A DNA stretch of 9,610 nucleotides from Gammaproteobacteria bacterium (GTDB lineage Bacteria; Pseudomonadota; Gammaproteobacteria; Xanthomonadales; Xanthomonadaceae). Where the stretch lies: positions 1 to 9,610 of the forward strand of contig JAUIJO010000117.1 in NCBI GenBank assembly GCA_030431185.1. The letters run 5' to 3'. Both the position numbers and the translations under genes were made by a program. Each line of letters begins with the position of its first letter. The stretch's first letter is position 1. The notes under the pieces are model-generated. The model did not search any database. It saw nothing but the letters and a program-made list of their open reading frames with translations, and was not told the DNA's origin. Below are positions 1 to 6,780 of this stretch, piece by piece.

Positions 1-760
1 GCCGCTCCCTGAGTTTCTGGTAGGCGGCGTTGCCCAGGACGCGCTTGGGCACGCGAAGCGCCAGGAAACGCAGCCGCGAGAGCCGCGGGTCGAGGCCTTC
101 CCAGTCCACCTGGCGCATCACCGCGCCGTCGGGCATCTGCCGCGTCACGGCGATGCGCTGCAGCCACCGGCCCGGGGTGGGCGATGCATTGGGACCGGGC
201 GCGGATCCGAGCAGGTGGCGGTAGCCGGCGGCCAGGGCCTGGTCCCGCTCGCGGCGGCCGCCACGTCCGCCCGGCAGGGCGAGCGAGTCGATCGGGTGTC
301 CGACGATGCGCGCCAGCCGGTCCCGGCTGGCCTCCAGTTCCTCGACCAGTGCGCTTTCGTCGAGGTCTTCGAGGAAGGCATGGGTGCGGCCGTGGGACCC
401 GATGCCCATGCCGCGTCGCGCGAGCTCGGCGACGTCCGCCTCGCGCAGCATGCCGGGCTGGTCGATGAAGTCGCTCGTGACGAAGAACTCGGCCACCATG
501 CCGCGTGCCTCGAGCAGCGGCAGCGCGACCTCCAGGTTGGACACGTCGCCGTCGTCGAAGCTGATGACCACCGGCTTGGACGGGAGACCGTCCGGGCTGC
601 GGAGCGCGTCCAGGCGGATGCTGCGGTACCCGCGGTGCAAGAGCCCGTCCAGGTGCCGTGCGAATGCGTCGGGCGCGACGCTGTAGACGCTGTCGAAGCG
701 CCCGCGCGCGTCCGGGGCGTCATGCAGGCCGTGGTACATCAGGATGGGCAGGCGCTTCAT
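1..760 (-). CDS. Second NodB-type polysaccharide deacetylase (3' end outside window)
   Basis: I translated this gene directly from the minus strand. It starts MKRLPILMYHGLH at 760, overlaps the first deacetylase as ATGA, and stays open for 253 codons to the window edge. It is a shorter NodB-type domain: ILMYHGL near the start, VVISFDDGD (64-72, aspartates 69 and 70), GSHGRTHAF (121-129, histidines 123 and 127), and a third motif LPGGRGGRR (162-170) in place of the more common proline-tyrosine form. A conserved-looking segment LLGSAPGPN follows (183-191). No signal peptide is visible. It lacks the long insert of its neighbour and is clearly a different subfamily, not a duplicate. Role: deacetylation of the EPS or its lipid-linked precursor. 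The residues beyond 253 and the stop are not in the window. Confidence 0.9.
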   Translation of the reverse strand, partial: MKRLPILMYHGLHDAPDARGRFDSVYSVAPDAFARHLDGLLHRGYRSIRLDALRSPDGLPSKPVVISFDDGDVSNLEVALPLLEARGMVAEFFVTSDFIDQPGMLREADVAELARRGMGIGSHGRTHAFLEDLDESALVEELEASRDRLARIVGHPIDSLALPGGRGGRRERDQALAAGYRHLLGSAPGPNASPTPGRWLQRIAVTRQMPDGAVMRQVDWEGLDPRLSRLRFLALRVPKRVLGNAAYQKLRER

Positions 761-1788
761 GCGACGCGCCTTGCACGCAGCATGCCCAGCAGGCCGCTGG
801 TCTCGCTGAAGAAGAGCGCCCGCGACAGCTCGCCGTGGGGCGCGCGGTAGCGCGCTTCGTGGACGTTGTGGCGCAGCAGCAGGTAGGGGCTGGTGCCGGG
901 GCGGTTGATCCCCTCGATGGAGGTCGCCGCCGTCGCATAGCCGGCGCGCTTGACCAGGTCGACGTCCCGGCTGCCGAAATCCTGCGCGGTGCCATTGGGA
1001 TAGGCGAAGTGGCGCGGATGCCGGCCCAGCTCGCGTTCGATGTCCCGGGTGCATCCCTCGATCTCGCTGCGCGCCGTGGCGTCGTCCACGCGGCTGAGCA
1101 GGACGTGGCTGCAGGTATGGCCGCCGATCTCGATGCCGTTTTCGTCCAGCGTGCGCACGTCGCTCCAGTCCATCATGTCGGGCGCGGCGCCCTCGGGTTC
1201 GGCGGGTCGAAGCTGCCGGAGTATCTCCTCGAGGCGCAGTTCGAAGTCGTCATGCGCCAGCTGCTTGAGCCAGGGCGGTATCAGGTCGAGCGCGCGTACC
1301 CGCTCCGAAGGCACGGACAGGTCGAAGCGCCCCAGCCCGTGTTCGGCGAGGTCGAGCAGGTCTTGGCTCCGCGTTTCCACCGCGCGCGACAGGCGATAGG
1401 CCCAGATGGGTTCGCCGCCGATGTGCCCGGTGGCGACGTAGACCGTCGCCGGCGTCCCGGCGAGCGCGGGCTGCAGCAGGCGCAGGTTGTCCCGGTAACC
1501 ATCGTCGAGGGTGATGGCATAGCTCACCGGGTGCCGCTTGCCTTCCGCGAGACGGGCCAGGCCCTGGTCAAGCGCCACGAGCGCGTCCTGGGCGCGCATC
1601 CACTCGATCAGCCGCGCCAGGGTGTCGCAGTGCGTGCTGAGCGGGTAGTAGTCGTGCTCGTCGCGCAGGCGGTGCAGCATCAGCACGACGAGGCCCCGGC
1701 CCGCGAGCAGGCGGTACACGGCATCCAGCCCGGAATAGTGGAACGCCAGCGCGAACAGGTAGCGGATCCATCCATTGAACTTCGTCAT
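757..1788 (-). CDS. NodB-type polysaccharide deacetylase, long form
   Basis: This predicted metal-dependent carbohydrate deacetylase (CE4/NodB homology) would remove N- or O-acetyl groups from the polysaccharide or a precursor. It has 343 residues. An N-terminal extension with a weakly hydrophobic stretch (about 8-38) leads into LVVLMLHRL. Metal and catalytic motifs are ITLDDGYRDN (92-101, aspartates 95 and 96), GGHTCSH (222-228, histidines 224 and 228) and FAYPNG (261-266). The insert of about 120 residues between the first two motifs, with GEPIWAYRLSRAVE, is common in EPS-locus members. No clear cleavable signal peptide is visible, so a cytoplasmic or membrane-associated place is possible. 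The ATG at 1788 overlaps the ligase stop as ATGA. The same frame stays open upstream to 2811 by chance; the homology begins only after 1788. Confidence 0.9.
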   Translation of the reverse strand: MTKFNGWIRYLFALAFHYSGLDAVYRLLAGRGLVVLMLHRLRDEHDYYPLSTHCDTLARLIEWMRAQDALVALDQGLARLAEGKRHPVSYAITLDDGYRDNLRLLQPALAGTPATVYVATGHIGGEPIWAYRLSRAVETRSQDLLDLAEHGLGRFDLSVPSERVRALDLIPPWLKQLAHDDFELRLEEILRQLRPAEPEGAAPDMMDWSDVRTLDENGIEIGGHTCSHVLLSRVDDATARSEIEGCTRDIERELGRHPRHFAYPNGTAQDFGSRDVDLVKRAGYATAATSIEGINRPGTSPYLLLRHNVHEARYRAPHGELSRALFFSETSGLLGMLRARRVA

Positions 1789-3137
1789 TTGGCGATGCCC
1801 TCCCTTGGCAGCTCCCGCGCCTTCAGCATGAGGGCGGTGAACGCCCAGAAGTATCCGATCATCGGGTAGTGGGTGAACCGGTCCCCGAACAGGTTTCCGC
1901 ACACCAGTCCCATCCAGGCGCCGACCACGCCGAGCGCCAGCGCGTAGTGCAGGGTGCCGCTGCCCGCACGTGCCAGCTCGCGTCGTGCGGCGAACAGGAT
2001 CGACAGCAGGATGCCCAGCAGCAGGACGGCGCCTATCAGGCCCCCTTCGCTGAGTGTCCGGATGTAGAGGTTGTGCGTGTCCTTGACGTAAGGATTGATC
2101 TCGGGGTGCTGGAAGCTGTGGAATCCCGTCCCGGTCAGGGGATGGGCCTTGAAGTTGTCCCAGGCGATGCCCCAGTACACGAAGCGCATCTCGGTGCTTT
2201 CGTCGCGGTCGGTTTCCTCCACCGACGTACTGTCGAAGCGCTCGACCACCGACGAGGGCAGGACGGCAGGGAGGATGGCGACGGCCAGCAGCAGCGGCAC
2301 CATCATCTTCCAGCGGCCGCGCCAGGCCAGGATCACCGTGACCAGGCCCAGGATCAGGGCCACGTAGGCGGTGCGCGAGTAGGCGTAGAGCACGCCCATC
2401 ACCATGCATCCGATGCCCACCGCGAGTGCGATCTTCCATACCCGCGACAGGCGCGCCGACAGGAGGAAGGCGAACAGGACCGTGGCGACCGTGACGCAGA
2501 AGGCGGCGAACTCGTTGGCACCCAGGAGACCGAAGGTGGCGGGGATGCGCAGGTCGTCCGAGTAATGCCAGCTCGCCACGCTCATGTGCTGGAGCCAGGC
2601 CACCTTGGCGATGTAGGGCAGGGGCAACATCATCGCGATGATCATCCGCCGCGCGGTCTTCCAGTCGCGCACGCTCATCTGCACCAGGAACAGCACCGAC
2701 ATGCCGATCAGGTGGTCCTTCACGATCGCGAAGTGATTGGCGTTGTCGCCGACGTACCGGTTCGAGATGAACATCGATATGACCGTGTACACCATGTAGG
2801 CGAATATCCACGCATTGAGCGAAGCGCCGCGGGCGAGCCGTCCGCCCACCATGAATGCCCCGGCCAGCGAGGTCAGGAACATCACGTTGAGGAAATTGAG
2901 CCCCGCGCCGAGGTTGGGGATGTAACCGAACTGGATGTTCTGCAGCGGCAACAGGAAGAGGAACAGGTAGAGCGGCCAGTTCTGGCGGTGCATCTTCTCC
3001 GCGGCCACCGGCCTGGCCCCGCTCGCATCGGCGCCGGGCCGGCGCGGCGCCGGCATCGTCTGCGTGAGCAGGGCCTTCGCCGCCAGCGGGAAGCGATCGG
3101 CGGGCGTGCGGGGAGGGTCAGGCCGCTTGTACGTCAT
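1785..3137 (-). CDS. O-antigen ligase / Wzy-type polysaccharide polymerase
   Basis: This multi-spanning inner-membrane protein of the Wzy_C (O-antigen ligase) family is likely to polymerise lipid-linked repeat units on the periplasmic face. From 3137 it has 450 residues and about ten or more hydrophobic segments, beginning with WPLYLFLFLLPLQNI near residue 54. The family region includes YSRTAYVALILGLVTVILAW (251-270 region), HPLTGTGFHSF (332-342) and DTHNLYIRTLSEGGLIGA (353-370) with the conserved histidine and asparagine. An acidic stretch (DSTSVEETDRDEST, 302-315) lies in the large loop. The start is uncertain: ATG 3137 fits the tight overlaps but has a weak ribosome site and adds a proline/arginine-rich head; ATG 3056 gives 423 residues; ATG 2993, preceded closely by GGAG, gives 402. 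A ligase role rather than a polymerase role cannot be excluded. The stop overlaps the deacetylase start as ATGA. Confidence 0.9.
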   Translation of the reverse strand: MTYKRPDPPRTPADRFPLAAKALLTQTMPAPRRPGADASGARPVAAEKMHRQNWPLYLFLFLLPLQNIQFGYIPNLGAGLNFLNVMFLTSLAGAFMVGGRLARGASLNAWIFAYMVYTVISMFISNRYVGDNANHFAIVKDHLIGMSVLFLVQMSVRDWKTARRMIIAMMLPLPYIAKVAWLQHMSVASWHYSDDLRIPATFGLLGANEFAAFCVTVATVLFAFLLSARLSRVWKIALAVGIGCMVMGVLYAYSRTAYVALILGLVTVILAWRGRWKMMVPLLLAVAILPAVLPSSVVERFDSTSVEETDRDESTEMRFVYWGIAWDNFKAHPLTGTGFHSFQHPEINPYVKDTHNLYIRTLSEGGLIGAVLLLGILLSILFAARRELARAGSGTLHYALALGVVGAWMGLVCGNLFGDRFTHYPMIGYFWAFTALMLKARELPREGIAK

Positions 3138-4281
3138 GGGCCTGGCCTGGCAGGGACTGGTAGAGCGCGCGATAGCGTTTCGCCATCGCCGCGGGCGAGT
3201 GGTGCGAAAGGACCCGGGCACGGGCGCGCGCGTCGAAGGCGGGCCCCGCCTGCAAGCGCGCGCGCATGGCCGACGCCAGCGCATCGAGGTCGCCCGGGGG
3301 GACGAGGGCGCCGTGTTCGCTCGCCGAGAGCAAGCGGGGCACTTCGCCCACGCGGCTTGCGATCACCGGGATGCCATGGCTCATCGCCTCGAGCACGGTC
3401 AATGGCATGCCCTCGCTCAGCGACGGCAGCACGAGGCAATGGATGTCCGGGTACAGCACGGGCATGTCATGCCTCACGCCGGTGAAGTGCACGCGCGAAT
3501 CGAGCCCAAGGCGCGCGGAACGGGCCTTCAGGTCGCCCGCCAGCGGTCCGTCCCCGATCAGGACCAGGTCGCAGTCCCCGCGCTCCTCCGCGACGGTCGC
3601 GAAGGCATCCAACAGCATGCCCAGGTTCTTCTCGGGCGAGAACCGCGCCACCGCCGCGAAAACGAAATTACCGGGGGTCGTGCAGGACGCCATGCAGGAA
3701 TCGCCGTCCGCGGGAGCAGCGGTGGGTGGGTTGACCGGAATGCCGTTGTCGACCAGGTGGATCCGGTCCGCCGGGATGCCTGCCTCCCGCAACAATCCCA
3801 CCTGGCGTTCCGACACCACCGCCAGTGCATCGAAGCGGCGCAGCAGGGTGAGCTCGATGCGGTTGTAGAAGCGCAGCGCGCGCGTGGCGTCGACCTGGCC
3901 GTGCAGGGTGGCGACGAGCCTGACGGGGAGGCCGAAGCTGGCCATCCAGGCATAGGCCGCGCTCTTGTAGTCGTGCGCATGCACGATGCCCGCGCCCTGG
4001 CGGCGGATGGACGCCCTCAACTGGCGCACTGTGTTCATGTCGATGCGTCGGCGGCAATCGAGCAGTTCGGCCGACTGCGTGTCGGCGATCGCGGCCTCGT
4101 GCAGCTCCTGCCTGTGCATCCGGTAGTTGTTGATGCTCAGGAGCCGGCTGTCGACGCCCGCCCCGGCCAGTGCCCCGTTGAGCGTCAATACCATCCGGTC
4201 CGCCCCGTAGAGCCCGGCACTGGATCGCAGTTGCAGGACGCCGGGCAGCGGCTGGCACGGTACGTGGTATTCGCGGTTCAT
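3118..4281 (-). CDS. GT4-type glycosyltransferase (GT-B fold), second copy
   Basis: This second retaining glycosyltransferase probably adds another sugar of the repeat unit. Its 387 residues start from an ATG at 4281 that overlaps the previous stop as ATGA. The N-terminal half carries GVLQLRSSAGLYGADRMV (14-31), with the glycine loop typical of GT4 acceptor domains, and HAHDYKSA (101-108). The C-terminal half has VARFSPEKNL (211-220) with the phosphate-binding arginine and lysine, LIGDGPL (241-247), and the E-x7-E signature SEGMPLTVLEAMSHGIPVIAS with E290 and E298. A short linker at 183-204 with two cysteines and several prolines separates the halves. It differs widely from the preceding glycosyltransferase, so it is not a recent duplicate. 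The substrate is unknown. The end overlaps the ligase/polymerase gene by 20 nt if that gene starts at 3137. Confidence 0.92.
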   Translation of the reverse strand: MNREYHVPCQPLPGVLQLRSSAGLYGADRMVLTLNGALAGAGVDSRLLSINNYRMHRQELHEAAIADTQSAELLDCRRRIDMNTVRQLRASIRRQGAGIVHAHDYKSAAYAWMASFGLPVRLVATLHGQVDATRALRFYNRIELTLLRRFDALAVVSERQVGLLREAGIPADRIHLVDNGIPVNPPTAAPADGDSCMASCTTPGNFVFAAVARFSPEKNLGMLLDAFATVAEERGDCDLVLIGDGPLAGDLKARSARLGLDSRVHFTGVRHDMPVLYPDIHCLVLPSLSEGMPLTVLEAMSHGIPVIASRVGEVPRLLSASEHGALVPPGDLDALASAMRARLQAGPAFDARARARVLSHHSPAAMAKRYRALYQSLPGQAHDVQAA

Positions 4282-5492
4282 GCCGGTGCCATCAGCCGCT
4301 GGTAGAGCCGGTCGTAGGCGTTGACCATCGCGCCGAGCGAGAACTCCGCCTCGATGCGACGCTGGCCTGCCGTGCCCAGGGTGCTCCGCAACAGGGCGGA
4401 GGCGGCGAGTCGGCCGAGCGCGTCGGCCATGGCTTCGGTGTCGTCGCTGGGCACGAGGAAGCCGGTCCGGCCATCGCGCACCAGTTGTAGGTTGCCGCCC
4501 ACGGCGGTCGCGACGACGGGCAACCCGCAGGCCATGGCTTCGAGGAGGGCGTTGGACATGCCCTCGCTGCGGGACGCCAGCACGGCCACGTCAAGGGCGG
4601 GCAGGATCTGGTGGATGTCGGGACGCGCGCCCAGCATCTCGACCGCGTGGGCGATCCCCAGTTCCCGCGCCTGGGCGGCCAGCGGTTCCGCAAGGGCGCC
4701 TGCCCCCACCAGCAACAGCTTCGCCCGGGGCGTCGACGCGAGCACGCGGGCGAACGACCGGAGCAGCAGTGCATGGTTCTTGACCGGGTACAGGCTCGCG
4801 ACGCAACCGAAGGCGATCTCGTCCTTCGCCAGGCCCAGCGCCTGGCGGGCCGTCTGGCGTCGCTCCGCGCTGCCGGGCCTGAACCGGTCGGTGTCCACGC
4901 CATTGGCGATCCACAGCATCTTCGAGGCGTTGAGGCCCTCGTGCGTGGACAGGGCGGTGAGGATCTCGTGGGCCGGGGCGATGACCGCGTCGTAGCGGCT
5001 GTTGAGCAGGCGGAACACCCAGCGCAGGCGATTGCTCTTCAGGAAGCCCATGTCCCGCCGGTTGGACAGTCGGCGACCGACGGATGCAGGTCCCAGCAGC
5101 AGGTTGAGGAGGTCGGATTTCTCGTGCTGCGACTGGATGATGTCGAACGACTCCTCGCGCACCCGCCGGCGCAGGCGCTGGATCGCCTGCAGTCCCCGCC
5201 AACCGTAGATGGCGCCCATGGGGTGGTTCAGCAAGCGGACCGACGTGCCGGACTCGGTGACATGGACGCTCTCGCCGGGTGGGTTGTTCCCGTCGAGCTG
5301 GACCACGGTCACTGCATAGCGGTCCGGCGGCAGCCGGTCCACCAGGTTGCGGAGGAAGCGTTCGCTGCCACCGGTGTTCGCCAGCGCGGTGTCGGTCAGG
5401 AGGAGCAGTCGCAGGGGCGGGGGGGCGGCCGGCCTGGCGAGCTCCGCTTCAGCGGCGATAGACGAGGCTGAGAGAGACGGCATTGTCGTCAT
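4278..5492 (-). CDS. GT4-type glycosyltransferase (GT-B fold), first copy
   Basis: This is a cytoplasmic retaining glycosyltransferase expected to add a sugar from a nucleotide donor to the growing lipid-linked repeat unit; donor and linkage cannot be read from sequence. From the ATG at 5492 it has 404 residues. After a low-complexity leader (residues 1-26, alanine and proline rich) the N-terminal Rossmann half begins at RLLLLTDTALANTGGSER with the acceptor-side glycine pair. The C-terminal half starts near VASLYPVKNH (231-240) with the donor-phosphate lysine. The E-x7-E signature is SEGMSNALLEAMACGLPVVAT, with E310 and E318. Length is normal for the family. The gene overlaps the barrel gene by 44 nt and ends in an ATGA overlap with the second glycosyltransferase. 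The leader contains a run of seven C (coding strand) at 5419-5425. Confidence 0.92.
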   Translation of the reverse strand: MTTMPSLSASSIAAEAELARPAAPPPLRLLLLTDTALANTGGSERFLRNLVDRLPPDRYAVTVVQLDGNNPPGESVHVTESGTSVRLLNHPMGAIYGWRGLQAIQRLRRRVREESFDIIQSQHEKSDLLNLLLGPASVGRRLSNRRDMGFLKSNRLRWVFRLLNSRYDAVIAPAHEILTALSTHEGLNASKMLWIANGVDTDRFRPGSAERRQTARQALGLAKDEIAFGCVASLYPVKNHALLLRSFARVLASTPRAKLLLVGAGALAEPLAAQARELGIAHAVEMLGARPDIHQILPALDVAVLASRSEGMSNALLEAMACGLPVVATAVGGNLQLVRDGRTGFLVPSDDTEAMADALGRLAASALLRSTLGTAGQRRIEAEFSLGAMVNAYDRLYQRLMAPA

Positions 5493-6768
5493 AGCTGAAA
5501 CCTTGCACGGAGCTGTCGCGGGACCTCCGCCGGAGGTCGGCACGGGCGCTCCAGTGGCGGGTGAAGCGCTTGACCAGGCCGACGCTGTAATTGGTGTCCT
5601 TGTCCAGGCGGGACGTGACGTCGAAATCGCGGCGCTGGTGGTCCACGCTGGCCACCAGGTCCAGCAGCGGGTTGATGCGATAGGTGTAGCCCAGGTACAC
5701 GCCGCTGTTGTCGTTGTCGAAGTCGTTGGCCTCGATGTACTCCGAACGCTCGTGCCAGGCCGTCGCGTCGAAGCCGTGGCGCACGCCAGCGTGGCCGTAG
5801 CGCAGGTCGAAGCGACGCTGTTCGTAGGGATCGGACGATACGATCACGCCACTGACGTCGATGTCCGTGCCAATGGGCATGTCCGGATCGATCGCCGTCG
5901 CCGCCAGGCTCTGCGCGGCATCGGAGAACTGGTAGCTCCCCGACACCTCCAGCGAGGTCTCGGACGAGAAGCGCCAAGCCAGGCTCAACCTCGCCAGCGG
6001 CGAGGAATAGGAGTCCCCGTCGACCACGTCCAGGGAGGAGTAACCCAGGTCCGCGCTGAGGTCGAGCTGCCGCAGGTGCCTCTGGAAATTGACGTAGCCG
6101 TCCAGGCGGTCGTAGTCGTCGCTGGCGCCGGCGTTGTCGAACTCGATCCGGTTGGACTCGACGTTGACGGACGCCAGGCTGGTCGGCCCCAGCTCGTGGA
6201 GGAGGCGGAACGCGGCGTTGAGGCGGTCGGCGTCGAACTCGGCCGTCTCCTCCGCCTCGCTCCTGCTGTAGCGGACGTCGAACTGGCCCCGCGTCCGGTC
6301 GGAGAAATTCAGGTAGAGCGACGGCCCGCCGATCAGGATGTTGATCCGCTGGGTATTGCTGGGCGTCACCGGCGACAGGATGTCGACCGGCTGCTGGCTC
6401 AGGTAGTCCTCCACCACGAAGTCCAGCCGCTCCGGCAGCATGCGCCACCTCATGTGGCCGCTGAACTCGCCGCGCACCTCGTTGTCGAAGGTGTCGCCCG
6501 TGTAATACAGGTAGCGCGCGCTCCCGCGACCGGCCAGGTCGACGTTGCGTCCCTCGTGGGACAGGGTGAAGTCGACGCCCGGCGCGATGGTGGTTTCGCT
6601 GATTTCCTCGGTTTCGCTGAGGATGATGTTGGAGTTGTGGATGACGCCGGTGCTGATCTCGTAGTCCAGCTCGACGGCTTTCGCGACGGGAGCGAGTGAC
6701 AGGCCCAGCGCGAGTGCCGTGCAGAGCGTGGTGTGCTGGAGCCGTGCTCCGGGCTGGACTGGCTTCAT
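5449..6768 (-). CDS. Outer-membrane beta-barrel protein of the EPS locus
   Basis: The protein is predicted to sit in the outer membrane and may take part in secretion or anchoring of the polysaccharide. Its 439 residues start with a typical signal peptide: the basic start MKPVQPGAR, a hydrophobic core to about residue 27, and an AKA cleavage site after residue 31. The mature part begins VELDYEISTGVIHNSNI and is built of alternating polar and hydrophobic strands with many aromatic and acidic residues (for example RYLYYTGDTFDNEVRGEF and FDLRYGHAGVRHGF), as in beta barrels. It resembles the barrel proteins that accompany PEP-CTERM EPS loci (the TIGR03016/EpsL kind), but I cannot confirm membership without a profile search. 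The chain ends in SLSLVYRR, without the usual terminal aromatic residue. It has its own strong ribosome binding site, and its end overlaps the next gene by 44 nt. Confidence 0.85.
   Translation of the reverse strand: MKPVQPGARLQHTTLCTALALGLSLAPVAKAVELDYEISTGVIHNSNIILSETEEISETTIAPGVDFTLSHEGRNVDLAGRGSARYLYYTGDTFDNEVRGEFSGHMRWRMLPERLDFVVEDYLSQQPVDILSPVTPSNTQRINILIGGPSLYLNFSDRTRGQFDVRYSRSEAEETAEFDADRLNAAFRLLHELGPTSLASVNVESNRIEFDNAGASDDYDRLDGYVNFQRHLRQLDLSADLGYSSLDVVDGDSYSSPLARLSLAWRFSSETSLEVSGSYQFSDAAQSLAATAIDPDMPIGTDIDVSGVIVSSDPYEQRRFDLRYGHAGVRHGFDATAWHERSEYIEANDFDNDNSGVYLGYTYRINPLLDLVASVDHQRRDFDVTSRLDKDTNYSVGLVKRFTRHWSARADLRRRSRDSSVQGFSYDDNAVSLSLVYRR
5501..5504 (-). promoter_or_regulatory. Likely ribosome binding site (AAGG) of the first glycosyltransferase
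   Basis: On the minus strand AAGG stands 8 nt before the ATG at 5492, inside the end of the barrel gene. The other candidate starts, 5543 upstream and 5483 downstream, lack support: 5483 has no purine-rich box, and 5543 would add 17 residues without similarity to a glycosyltransferase. This supports 5492 as the start, although the motif is short. Confidence 0.5.
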
Positions 6769-6774
6769 CCGGAT

Positions 6775-6780
6775 CTCCTC
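6775..6780 (-). promoter_or_regulatory. Strong ribosome binding site for the outer-membrane barrel gene
   Basis: Reading the minus strand, the kinase-like gene stops within TGAGGAGATCCGGATG. GAGGAG overlaps the stop codon and stands 6 nt before the ATG at 6768. This is the best Shine-Dalgarno match that I found at any junction in the window. It decides the start of the barrel gene against an upstream in-frame ATG at 6870, whose extra 34 residues are arginine- and serine-rich and would bury the signal peptide. Confidence 0.85.

Noticed and set aside
145..723. Minus-strand open frame of 192 codons near the left edge
   Set aside because: It is a serine/arginine/threonine-rich shadow frame of the second deacetylase, whose own frame starts at 760 and runs off the window with all catalytic motifs.
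658..1869. Plus-strand open frame of 403 codons opposite the deacetylases
   Set aside because: It crosses three minus-strand genes and shows no family motif.
757..2811. A 684-residue fusion protein ending in the first deacetylase
   Set aside because: The part upstream of 1788 lies in the wrong frame across the polymerase gene and has no homology-like content. The ATGA overlap at 1785-1788 gives a natural start for the deacetylase alone.
1869..3485. Plus-strand open frame of 538 codons opposite the polymerase and second glycosyltransferase
   Set aside because: It spans two real genes on the other strand and is dominated by histidine, glutamine, arginine and glycine. No recognisable domain is present, while the minus strand shows clear families.
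5347..6699. Plus-strand open frame of 450 codons opposite the barrel gene
   Set aside because: It crosses the barrel/glycosyltransferase boundary and has repetitive valine-rich composition. The minus frame has a signal peptide and ribosome site.
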